Shown in pieces: positions 1-6,329 of a DNA stretch of 15,168 nucleotides; the stretch's first letter is position 1; every line of letters begins with the position of its first letter. This stretch comes from Halomonas sp. (GTDB taxonomy: Bacteria > Pseudomonadota > Gammaproteobacteria > Pseudomonadales > Halomonadaceae): assembly GCA_007129225.1 (NCBI GenBank), contig SKVX01000358.1, positions 1 through 15,168 on the forward strand, given 5' to 3'. A program made the translations under genes and the position numbers. The notes under the pieces were generated by a model. That model made no database searches and had not been told where the DNA came from. It saw only the letters and a list, made by a program, of their open reading frames with translations.

Positions 1-760
1 CCACCATGGATCCGGCAATGACATTACCGACTTGCAGTGCTGTCAGGGTGACATAGGGAACCAGGGCGTTACGCACGGCGTGGTAGTAGACGATGCGACT
101 CTCTACCAGCCCCTTGGCGCGGGCGGTACGCACATAATCTTCGTTGATGACCTCAAGCACGGTTGAGCGCATCATCCGGGTCAAGTAGGCCATGGGAGTC
201 AAGGCCAGCACGAAAGTGGGCATGGCCATATGAGCCACATAGGTCCAGAAGCCTTGGTCGGTGACACGGCCCGAGGAGGGCATCCAGCCCAGCGCCACCG
301 CAAAGATGACGATGAACATGATGGCGACCCAGAATTGTGGTGCAGCCTGACCAATCAGCGCCAGCACCCTGGCCACATAATCGATCCAGGTATTGCGCTT
401 GATGGCGCTCAGTACACCAACGGGAATGGAGACCACCAGGGCGAGAATAATGGCAGGAACAGCCAGTTCGGCCGAGCGCCCAAGTCGTTCGAGAAGCAGT
501 GACGATACGTCTTGTTGACTGCGATAGGAAAGTCCGAAGTCACCCTGTACGGCACGCGTCATGAAGTCAATATATTGCACGAAAATCGGCCGGTCCAACC
601 CCATCATTTCACGATAGCGATCAATCATGGCTTGAGAGGCATCTTCACCAACCCGCATCAGCACGGGATCGCCGATGACGAATACCAATAGAAAGCCGAG
701 TGTCAGTGCGAAGAATATGACTACCAGGCCTTGTGCTATTCGATTTGAGAGATAATACAC
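1..760 (-). CDS. Peptide/nickel-type ABC importer permease 1 (DppB-like), C-terminus off the left edge
   Basis: Inner-membrane subunit of an importer that takes substrate from the family 5 binding protein encoded just upstream. I see 253 residues. A first membrane segment spans about 8-30, followed by the DppB-type region 'MGLDRPIFVQY' (53-63) and 'GDFGLSYR' (73-80), then further hydrophobic segments at about 97-120, 131-158 and 178-195. The EAA loop that contacts the ATPases reads 'DYVRTARAKGL' (208-218). Family members are about 300-340 residues, so some 50-80 are missing beyond base 1. The start is a GTG at 760 with GAGGAG (774-769) 8 nt upstream; an in-frame GTG at 767-769 overlaps that ribosome site and is less likely. 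It is the last importer gene visible in the operon, 153 nt after the binding-protein stop. Family is certain; substrate is unknown. Confidence 0.93.
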   Translation of the reverse strand, partial: MYYLSNRIAQGLVVIFFALTLGFLLVFVIGDPVLMRVGEDASQAMIDRYREMMGLDRPIFVQYIDFMTRAVQGDFGLSYRSQQDVSSLLLERLGRSAELAVPAIILALVVSIPVGVLSAIKRNTWIDYVARVLALIGQAAPQFWVAIMFIVIFAVALGWMPSSGRVTDQGFWTYVAHMAMPTFVLALTPMAYLTRMMRSTVLEVINEDYVRTARAKGLVESRIVYYHAVRNALVPYVTLTALQVGNVIAGSMV

Positions 761-881
761 GACACCCACTCCTCATGTTGGCAGCTGCTTGGTTTTTCCA
801 TGGCCCAAGAGTACTTATGGTAAAATACAGCGCCATTATTCATAGATATTCTTATCATTGTGAGATGTGACATGGGAGCAT

Positions 882-903
882 GGTGGGCACCGCAGTGCCC
901 ACC
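882..903 (-). other. Perfect hairpin 3' of the binding-protein gene
   Basis: GGTGGGCAC (882-890) and GTGCCCACC (895-903) are perfect 9-bp inverted arms around a 4-nt loop, starting 10 nt beyond the binding-protein stop codon. No T-run follows in the direction of transcription, so it does not look like a standard intrinsic terminator. GC-rich hairpins between a binding-protein gene and the following permease gene are known to protect upstream mRNA and slow read-through, as in malE-malF. That role is inferred here. Confidence 0.6.
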
Positions 904-913
904 GACCCGAGAA

Positions 914-2500
914 TCAATCATCCTTCACATAGATAGCTTTCCAATCCTCCATCAGCATGGATGGATGTGGATAGTAACCTCCGATTCGCTTATTGACGCC
1001 CATGACGATGGGACGCAGATAAAGGAAGGTGCCGGGCGGATCTTCATACTGCATTTCCTGCAGTTTGTAGTTGAGCTCATCGCGACGATCTTGGTCCACG
1101 GTACGCTGCAACTCCTGGTACATCTCTTCGAACTCCGGACGATCCCAGTGGGTCGAGTTGCGTTGACGCGAGTCGCTGATGGCGTACATGTCGGTTTCCG
1201 GCGTATTTTCTGCGGCCGACCAGGTGTAGGCATGCACACCGAGAGACCTGTCCATCCAACGCTCACGCATAATGGCCGGATCGACCAGAGACACCGAGCC
1301 GACATCGACACCGACCATACGCCAGTACTGGGCAGTCGCTTCGGCATGCTCCATGGCTTGAGGTTGCATGACGTCGATTTCGGGTATCTCGAAGTTCGAG
1401 CATCCCGCCTCGGCGAGCAGTTCCCTGGCCTTGTCGGGGTCGAAGGGATAGGGTTCGAGGCCGGGATGGTCATTGGGTGGATTTACCATGGTCTTCATGG
1501 CCAGATCCTGATTGCCAAACGCGAAGGCGTCGATCATGGCCCCACGATCCACAGCATAGTTCAGCGCTTGGCGCACCCGCGCATCCGCCATGCATTCGTT
1601 GATGGTCAGGTTGAACATCACCACGGCGCGTACCACGCTGGGCGCGACGATCACCTCTGTATCTTCGTTTTCCTCCACCGGCCCGACCAGGTCGGCGGTA
1701 AGGCGGACAATATCCACGTTACCGGTCAATAGCTCGGCTACCGAAGTGGAGATCTCCGGGACCATGAGGATGCGCATCTCATCGATATTGCTCAATTCGT
1801 CCCAGCCCCAGTAATCCTCGTAGGCCTCGAAGGTATAGTGTTCATCCGTCGCATAGTCGACCATGCGGTAGGGACCTGTACCCATGGGGCTGGTCAATGC
1901 ATCCTCATGGCTCAGGTTTTCATAATGGCCGGGCTCGAGAATGAAGGCGCCATTGCGCGAGAGGCGTTGGAGCATGATTGGGACAGGCTCCGATGTGTGG
2001 ATATCGACAGTAAACTCGTCGATCACCTCGACCTCGGTTATGGGAACGTCGAGGAATTTGTCAGCGCCGGGGTAGTCATCGGCAAAGACACGATCGATGG
2101 AGAACTTCACGGCATGGGCATTGAAAGGCTCCCCATTATGAAAGGTCACCCCTTCACGGAGATGAAAGCGCCAGGTAAGGTCGTCGGTCTGCTCCCAGTC
2201 GACCGCTAAGCCTGGACGGATGCCCGATTCGCCGGTACGGCCATCAAAGTCGTAGACGAGTGGCTCGAACTGAGCCAAGTGCGCACGGTGCTCATCATAG
2301 GTTGAACCACGGATGGGATCACCGAAGATATCGATGGCCTCATGCATGATATAGGTAATGCTGATCTTGTCGTCATCAGCCAACACAGGTGCTGTCATCA
2401 GACCTGCCAGAGCCAGCGCGGTAACAGTTTTTCCCAGGAGCTGGCTTGGTGATGAGGGTATGCTTCTGTTCATTTGTATTGGAAACTTTCGCTTGAACAT
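914..2500 (-). CDS. Periplasmic substrate-binding protein, SBP family 5 (DppA/OppA-like)
   Basis: Captures the substrate in the periplasm and delivers it to the two permeases of this operon. The 528-residue length is normal for the family. The N-terminus has a basic stretch (MFKRKF...), a hydrophobic core (TALALAGLMTAPV) and an Ala-X-Ala-like signal cleavage at VLA before ADDDK. The body is typical of cluster C proteins, for example 'WRFHLREGVTFHNGEPFNAHAVKFSIDR' split over two strands, 'MGTGPYRM' and 'VRQALNYAVDR'. The mature protein is rich in Asp and Glu, as in halophile secreted proteins. Start chosen at the ATG at 2500 because GAGG (2510-2507) lies 6 nt upstream; the in-frame ATG at 2512 has no ribosome site, and one at 2473 is also possible. 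It is the fourth gene of the importer operon, downstream of permease 2 by 90 nt, and may have its own promoter there. The ligand cannot be predicted from sequence. Confidence 0.95.
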   Translation of the reverse strand: MFKRKFPIQMNRSIPSSPSQLLGKTVTALALAGLMTAPVLADDDKISITYIMHEAIDIFGDPIRGSTYDEHRAHLAQFEPLVYDFDGRTGESGIRPGLAVDWEQTDDLTWRFHLREGVTFHNGEPFNAHAVKFSIDRVFADDYPGADKFLDVPITEVEVIDEFTVDIHTSEPVPIMLQRLSRNGAFILEPGHYENLSHEDALTSPMGTGPYRMVDYATDEHYTFEAYEDYWGWDELSNIDEMRILMVPEISTSVAELLTGNVDIVRLTADLVGPVEENEDTEVIVAPSVVRAVVMFNLTINECMADARVRQALNYAVDRGAMIDAFAFGNQDLAMKTMVNPPNDHPGLEPYPFDPDKARELLAEAGCSNFEIPEIDVMQPQAMEHAEATAQYWRMVGVDVGSVSLVDPAIMRERWMDRSLGVHAYTWSAAENTPETDMYAISDSRQRNSTHWDRPEFEEMYQELQRTVDQDRRDELNYKLQEMQYEDPPGTFLYLRPIVMGVNKRIGGYYPHPSMLMEDWKAIYVKDD

Positions 2501-2525
2501 GAGGTGCCTCATTGTGTGAGTTGTT

Positions 2526-2553
2526 TTAATAATTAATGTTGTGATTGTTTCAA
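2526..2553 (-). promoter_or_regulatory. Possible internal promoter for the binding-protein gene
   Basis: On the minus strand, TTGAAA (2553-2548), a 16-nt spacer and TATTAA (2531-2526) resemble sigma-70 boxes (4 of 6 matches at -10). They lie in the A+T-rich gap between permease 2 and the binding-protein start. Transcription would begin near 2519, giving a leader of about 19 nt. An extra promoter would help make the binding protein in excess over the membrane parts. Low confidence, since A+T-rich gaps easily give such matches. Confidence 0.3.
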
Positions 2554-2590
2554 TGTGATGGGTATGTCTCCTGTGGCTGGTGAATGTTGG

Positions 2591-3610
2591 TCACACCTTG
2601 ACGTCGAAGAAGTCCCTCGCCCAATCCCCAAGGAGGTTGAAGGCAAGTACGGTAAGTGTGATAGCAATGCCCGGAAAGACGGGCGCCCAAAAGTTGGCGA
2701 GCATGATGTCACGAGCACCCGCCAGCATGTTGCCCCAAGTGGGGATGGCAGGGGGAATGCCCAAGCCGAAGAAGCTCAATGCTGCCTCATAGTAGATGGC
2801 CATAGCCAGCGAGAAACTGGCAATGATCAACATCGAGGCGACGCAATTGGGCAGGATATGCTGAAGCAGGATACGGGTATTGCTGGCACCAAGTGCAATG
2901 GCACCTTGAACGAATTCCAGCTCACGTGTCTTGATCGCCTCTGATCTGACGACGCGTGCATAGAAAGCCCATTGGGCAAGTGCAATGACGCATACCAGCT
3001 CCAGTACCCCTGTGCCGATGATTGCCATGACGATCAGGCCGAGCAGCAAGCTTGGGAAGGCCAACTGCAAGTCGGTAAAGCGCATTAGTATGGCATCCAG
3101 CCAGCCGCCGAAGTAGCCTGCCAAGAGCCCCAGGGTAACCCCGACGATACCGCCCAGGATGACCGAGGCGACGCCGACGAGCAGCGTCATCTGGGAGGCG
3201 TGGATAATCCGACTTAAAATATCGCGACCCTGGCCATCGGTGCCCAGCAGGAAGCGCATGTCTCCCTCGGCATTCCAGGCCGGAGGCAGCATGCGGTCGA
3301 CAAGGCTCATGGCCTGAGGGTCGTGCGGTGCAATAACATTGGCGAAGAGTGCCAGCATGACAAGCATGAGGATAAAACATGCCGATACAAGGGCCGCCTT
3401 TGATTCGACAAGCTGCTTTAGTGCAACCTTCCAAGGGTTGCGCCTAACCGCAATGATCTGCTCCGGGGCCTCATTTTCCGTGACCGAATCAGTGGGATGC
3501 GTGGGGATAAATGTATCCATGGGCTCCATCGGATCCACCGGATCCATAGGTTGCTCTGGACTCGACCCGTAGCGCTTTCCTGTGTCTGTTGGAGGTATGC
3601 TTCTTGCCAT
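2591..3610 (-). CDS. Peptide/nickel-type ABC importer permease 2 (DppC-like)
   Basis: Second membrane subunit of the importer, 339 residues. After an N-terminal cytoplasmic tail of about 70 residues comes a membrane segment ('LVSACFILMLVMLALFANV') and the DppC hallmark 'LLGTDGQGRDILSRII'. The family core follows, with the EAA loop 'EFVQGAIALGASNTRILLQH' and the C-terminal signature 'ALSFFGLGI..PTWGNML'. The tail is unusual: it is acidic and proline-rich, with the run PMDPVDPMEPMD. Start chosen at the ATG at 3610, with GAGG (3622-3619) 8 nt upstream. A GTG two codons earlier (3616) sits only 2 nt from that site. The gene follows ATPase 2 by 42 nt and precedes the binding protein. Confidence 0.94.
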   Translation of the reverse strand: MARSIPPTDTGKRYGSSPEQPMDPVDPMEPMDTFIPTHPTDSVTENEAPEQIIAVRRNPWKVALKQLVESKAALVSACFILMLVMLALFANVIAPHDPQAMSLVDRMLPPAWNAEGDMRFLLGTDGQGRDILSRIIHASQMTLLVGVASVILGGIVGVTLGLLAGYFGGWLDAILMRFTDLQLAFPSLLLGLIVMAIIGTGVLELVCVIALAQWAFYARVVRSEAIKTRELEFVQGAIALGASNTRILLQHILPNCVASMLIIASFSLAMAIYYEAALSFFGLGIPPAIPTWGNMLAGARDIMLANFWAPVFPGIAITLTVLAFNLLGDWARDFFDVKV

Positions 3611-3652
3611 CTTCACAGCCTCATATCGTTGTTGTATCGAAGAATTCTTTAT

Positions 3653-4672
3653 TTATTGTCTTATGCAAGCCTTTAAATGGCCTGGAGAGACTTCTTCAAG
3701 AGGAGGAACGACCTCGGCACACTCCTTGGTGGCAATAGGGCATCGGGTTCTGAAGACACAGCCAGAGGGCGGGCTTATAGGGCTGGGTATGTCACCCTGG
3801 AGAATGTTTTCGTCTTTGCGCGGTCTCTCCGGGTCGGGTACAGGCATGGCTTCGAGGAGTGACTGTGTATAGGGGTGCCGGGGATTGTCATAGATATCTT
3901 CCTTGGTTCCAATCTCCATTAACCTTCCAAGGTACATGACGGCCACACGGTCAGATATATGTTCGACGACACCAAGGTCATGCGAGATACACAGCATTGA
4001 AAGGCCATATTCTTCCTTGAGGTCCTGCAGCAAGTTTATGACTTGCGCCTGGATGGAAACATCCAGGGCGGAGACTGGCTCATCCGCAATAATGAACTTT
4101 GCATCTACGGCCAGCACTCTTGCAATGCCGATACGCTGTCGTTGCCCCCCGGAAAATTCATGCGGGTAGCGATCGATGTGATTTTCAGACAGGCCGACTT
4201 TTTTCAGCAGTTCCTTGGCTCGCTCACGTGCTTGTTCCCCATGGGCAATGTTATGTATTTTCATGCCTTCGGAAATGATGGCGCCGACCTTCATTCTCGG
4301 ATTGAGTGCTCCGAACGGGTCCTGGAATATGATCTGCAAGGGCTTCCGAAGCGATCGAAGCTCTTGTCTGCTTGCCTTTGCAAGATTCTTGCCTTGAAAA
4401 AAAACATCACCACCGGTGGGCTCTATGAGCCTTACGATGCAGCGGCCAACGGTCGTCTTTCCCGAGCCCGACTCCCCCACCAGACCGAGCACCTCGCCGG
4501 TGTTCATCGAAAAAGAAACGTCTTGAATGGCCTTGACATACTTGCGGTTGAAACGATTTCCTATTGGAAATGTTTTTTGCAGGTTTCGAACTTCGAGAAG
4601 CGGTTGGCTGGCGCTTTCAGGTTGATCCAGAGAAGATGTATCAGATGCGGGAGATGCCTGTTCATATTGCAT
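3653..4672 (-). CDS. ABC importer ATPase 2 (DppF/OppF-like)
   Basis: Cytoplasmic ATPase that powers the importer together with the neighbouring DppD-like subunit; 339 residues, normal length. Visible motifs: Walker A GESGSGKT (66-73), Q-loop Gln117 in IIFQDP, signature FSGGQRQR (173-180), Walker B FIIADE (193-198) and switch His231 in ISHDLG. The C-terminal oligopeptide/dipeptide domain carries 'GDIPSPISPPSGC' and four cysteines (305, 311, 318, 336) in the spacing typical of this subfamily. The first 25 residues are Ser/Gln/Pro-rich and poorly conserved. The start ATG at 4672 has AGGAG with 6 nt spacing, inside the 3' end of the DppD-like gene. The two genes overlap by 11 nt, which suggests translational coupling and equal dosage. 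Confidence 0.96.
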   Translation of the reverse strand: MQYEQASPASDTSSLDQPESASQPLLEVRNLQKTFPIGNRFNRKYVKAIQDVSFSMNTGEVLGLVGESGSGKTTVGRCIVRLIEPTGGDVFFQGKNLAKASRQELRSLRKPLQIIFQDPFGALNPRMKVGAIISEGMKIHNIAHGEQARERAKELLKKVGLSENHIDRYPHEFSGGQRQRIGIARVLAVDAKFIIADEPVSALDVSIQAQVINLLQDLKEEYGLSMLCISHDLGVVEHISDRVAVMYLGRLMEIGTKEDIYDNPRHPYTQSLLEAMPVPDPERPRKDENILQGDIPSPISPPSGCVFRTRCPIATKECAEVVPPLEEVSPGHLKACIRQ

Positions 4673-5705
4673 GGGTGGCTCCTGATTTTTCTTGTTTTAG
4701 CTTTTCTTCCTGGAGTTGTTGTTTGACCTCATCCTTTCGGGCGCAACGTATCAAGCGATTTCCTTCAATTTCTTCCAGCTTTGGTGGAGTAGATGTGCAT
4801 GTTCCCTTCTCCATGAATCGGCACCGGGGATGAAAGGCGCAACCTGAAGGTAGTTGTAATGGATTCGGCATGCTGCCCGGGATTATTTCCAACCGATTGT
4901 TTGCCGTCTTGTAGCCATGCCGGCCCGGCATTGAGCGCATCAGCCCTATGGTGTAGGGCATTCTTGGATGTTTGAATAGGTCATTGACGGGGGCTTCTTC
5001 TACAACATTTCCTGAATACATTACCACTACGCGCTGCGCCATTTCTGCAACGACGGCAAGGTCATGAGTAATGAATATTATGCTCATGCTCATCTCGCGC
5101 TGGAGGCGGCGCATCAGCTGAAGGATTTGAGCTTGAATGGTCACATCGAGAGCCGTTGTCGGTTCGTCTGCGATCAGCAGTTTCGGCTCGGTTGAGAGGG
5201 CCATGGCAATCATGACCCTCTGGCGCATGCCTCCTGATAGCTGATGCGGATAGTTACCCATTCTAGCCCGAGGCTCTGGGATGCCCACCAGGTCCAGGGC
5301 TTCGACGGCTCGTTCGAAAGCTTGCTTATATGTTTCATTCAGGTGCGTTCTAATGGCTTCGATGATTTGCCACCCAACCGTGTAGACCGGATTGAGACTG
5401 GTCATTGGCTCTTGAAATATCATCGAAATATCGTTGCCTCGGATGGCACGCATTTCATCCATCGATTTTTCGAGCAGGTTCTGGTTTTCAAAGAGAATCT
5501 TGCCGCCGGCATTGCGTCCAGTGATGAGGCGCATTATGGCAAGGCTTGTTACTGACTTGCCGGAGCCTGATTCACCGACTATGGCCAGGGTTTCACCTTT
5601 TTTAACTTCAAAATTGACATCATTGACTGCCTTCACGACCCCGTCAGGTGTATCGAAGTGAACCTGAAGATCCTGGACCTGGAGCAGCGGGCTTGAATCG
5701 GTCAT
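4662..5705 (-). CDS. ABC importer ATPase 1 (DppD/OppD-like)
   Basis: Partner ATPase of the DppF-like subunit; 347 residues. Motifs: Walker A GESGSGKS (44-51), Q98 in IFQEP, signature LSGGMRQR (156-163), Walker B LLIADE (176-181), His214 in ITHDLA. The C-terminal domain has cysteines at 289, 295, 303 and 321, and the last 30 residues form a Lys/Gln/Glu-rich tail ('KQQLQEEKLKQEK'). Start chosen at the ATG at 5705, because GAGGT precedes it by 6 nt and the protein then begins like its family (MTDSSPLLQVQDL). An in-frame ATG at 5783 would add 26 unconserved residues and has no ribosome site. The start codon overlaps, as ATGA, the stop of a 36-codon upstream reading frame. Confidence 0.95.
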   Translation of the reverse strand: MTDSSPLLQVQDLQVHFDTPDGVVKAVNDVNFEVKKGETLAIVGESGSGKSVTSLAIMRLITGRNAGGKILFENQNLLEKSMDEMRAIRGNDISMIFQEPMTSLNPVYTVGWQIIEAIRTHLNETYKQAFERAVEALDLVGIPEPRARMGNYPHQLSGGMRQRVMIAMALSTEPKLLIADEPTTALDVTIQAQILQLMRRLQREMSMSIIFITHDLAVVAEMAQRVVVMYSGNVVEEAPVNDLFKHPRMPYTIGLMRSMPGRHGYKTANNRLEIIPGSMPNPLQLPSGCAFHPRCRFMEKGTCTSTPPKLEEIEGNRLIRCARKDEVKQQLQEEKLKQEKSGATHAI

Positions 5706-5812
5706 GACATTACCTCGCCGCGTCCGGTTAAGACGGCCTCGCGCATCGACAGTGAGTCGATGTGCCGAATGAGACATGGACACGATAGCTGTCCGTGGAG
5801 AGTGAGGACCAT
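5702..5812 (-). CDS. Possible 36-residue leader ORF coupled to the DppD-like gene
   Basis: Reads MVLTLHGQLSCPCLIRHIDS and then LSMREAVLTGRGEVMS. It has a good ribosome site, AGGAG (5823-5819), exactly 6 nt before its ATG (5812). Its TGA (5704-5702) overlaps the DppD-like start codon as ATGA, a classic coupling arrangement. I do not recognise the peptide; a Cys-Pro-Cys motif lies at residues 11-13. The sequence around its start (TCAGGAGCCCGCCATG) closely resembles the DppF-like gene's ribosome site and start (TCAGGAGCCACCCATG). It could be a regulatory leader peptide, a device to load ribosomes onto the next gene, or the stub of a lost upstream gene. No homology support is available here. Confidence 0.45.
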   Translation of the reverse strand: MVLTLHGQLSCPCLIRHIDSLSMREAVLTGRGEVMS

Positions 5813-5932
5813 GGCGGGCTCCTGATGTTGTTGTGTGGAATGCAGAGCGAGGCGAGGCCTTGTTATTGTTGGGTGCAGGCCTGTTTATCCCTCATCTGGC
5901 GCTCATGCATCGAGTCGCACCGGCTTTTTTGA

Positions 5933-5973
5933 ATATTGTATTCTGTATAGTTGGGCCTTCTGGATATCGTCAA
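5933..5973 (-). promoter_or_regulatory. Importer-operon promoter with overlapping GntR-type operator (site A)
   Basis: On the minus strand, TTGACG (5973-5968), an 18-nt spacer and TATACA (5949-5944) form a plausible sigma-70 promoter. It lies about 230 nt upstream of the DppD-like start and about 125 nt upstream of the leader ORF. The copy ATATTGTATTCTGTAT (5933-5948) of the repeated operator motif covers the -10 box and the likely start of transcription, a position where bound repressor would block RNA polymerase. This is the weakest of the four operator copies: one half is intact and the other is degenerate. Confidence 0.5.
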
Positions 5974-6117
5974 GGGCTTTCATAGATTTCTATAGACATT
6001 AGTAGATCTTCGTATCACTCTTTTCTAGGTTAACCTCTTGAAAATAAAGCATTAATAATAGTTTCTTTCGATTTTTGCATTTCTTGCATATGCCTATCAG
6101 CATATATTGGTTTATAT

Positions 6118-6133
6118 TTATTGCATCCAATAT
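6118..6133. promoter_or_regulatory. Putative GntR-type operator, site B
   Basis: TTATTGCATCCAATAT contains TATTG and CAATA arms around a 4-nt centre. It matches site D upstream of the regulator gene at 13 of 16 positions. It lies midway between the divergent promoters (about 185 nt from the site A promoter and 155 nt from the site C promoter), where it could serve as an auxiliary site for looping or for binding regulator cooperatively. No promoter is visible directly over it. Confidence 0.45.
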
Positions 6134-6254
6134 CCTGGTTCATCTTTCCTTGGGTAATGAGCGTTGTTTTCCCATAAAGCACTTTCCTTCCTTCAGATAA
6201 CCTCTTATAAACCAATAATATACATGATGCCCGTCAGGTTTTTTGGCAACCTCG

Positions 6255-6302
6255 TTGCGAAGATCGATGTCCTGTCTATACTGAATCTTGTATTCAATAC
6301 AA
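6255..6302 (+). promoter_or_regulatory. Catabolic promoter with overlapping GntR-type operator (site C)
   Basis: TTGCGA (6255-6260), a 16-nt spacer and TATACT (6277-6282) make a good sigma-70 promoter, with transcription expected near 6289. Directly on that start lies TTGTATTCAATACAA (6288-6302), a perfect palindrome of two 7-bp arms around one base. FadR/FCD-type GntR regulators typically bind TTGTAT-ACAA-like palindromes, and a gene for such a regulator is the next but one. A repressor bound here would block initiation. The aminotransferase ATG follows 27 nt after the palindrome. Confidence 0.65.
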
Positions 6303-6329
6303 CAAGAAGCAAAATCTAGGAGAGTTGAT

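Larger units (their letters stand above)
5813..6329. other. Divergent A+T-rich intergenic control region
   Basis: About 500 nt separate the importer operon from the aminotransferase gene. The middle, about 5930-6250, is far more A+T-rich than either flank. It holds promoter/operator site A, operator site B and promoter/operator site C. There is also a close direct repeat of TTGCAT (6075-6080 and 6084-6089); the same hexamer recurs in site B (6121-6126). Short frames here, for example minus-strand 6030-6215, have no ribosome site or recognisable product. I see no tRNA, terminator with a T-run or known riboswitch. Confidence 0.6.

Noticed and set aside
882..903. Intrinsic terminator after the binding-protein gene
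   Set aside because: The stem is strong but no U-run follows on the transcribed strand; called a hairpin only.
860..1732. Long plus-strand open frame
   Set aside because: It lies antisense within the well-supported binding-protein gene and its 3' flank; it has no recognisable domain and is His/Asp-rich as expected for an antisense shadow.
5706..5783. N-terminal extension of the DppD-like protein from the ATG at 5783
   Set aside because: No ribosome site, the added residues are unlike the family, and the ATG at 5705 has GAGGT at ideal spacing; another frame (the leader ORF) explains this stretch better.
6030..6215. 61-codon minus-strand frame in the divergent control region
   Set aside because: A+T-rich, no ribosome site, no family resemblance, and it covers operator site B.
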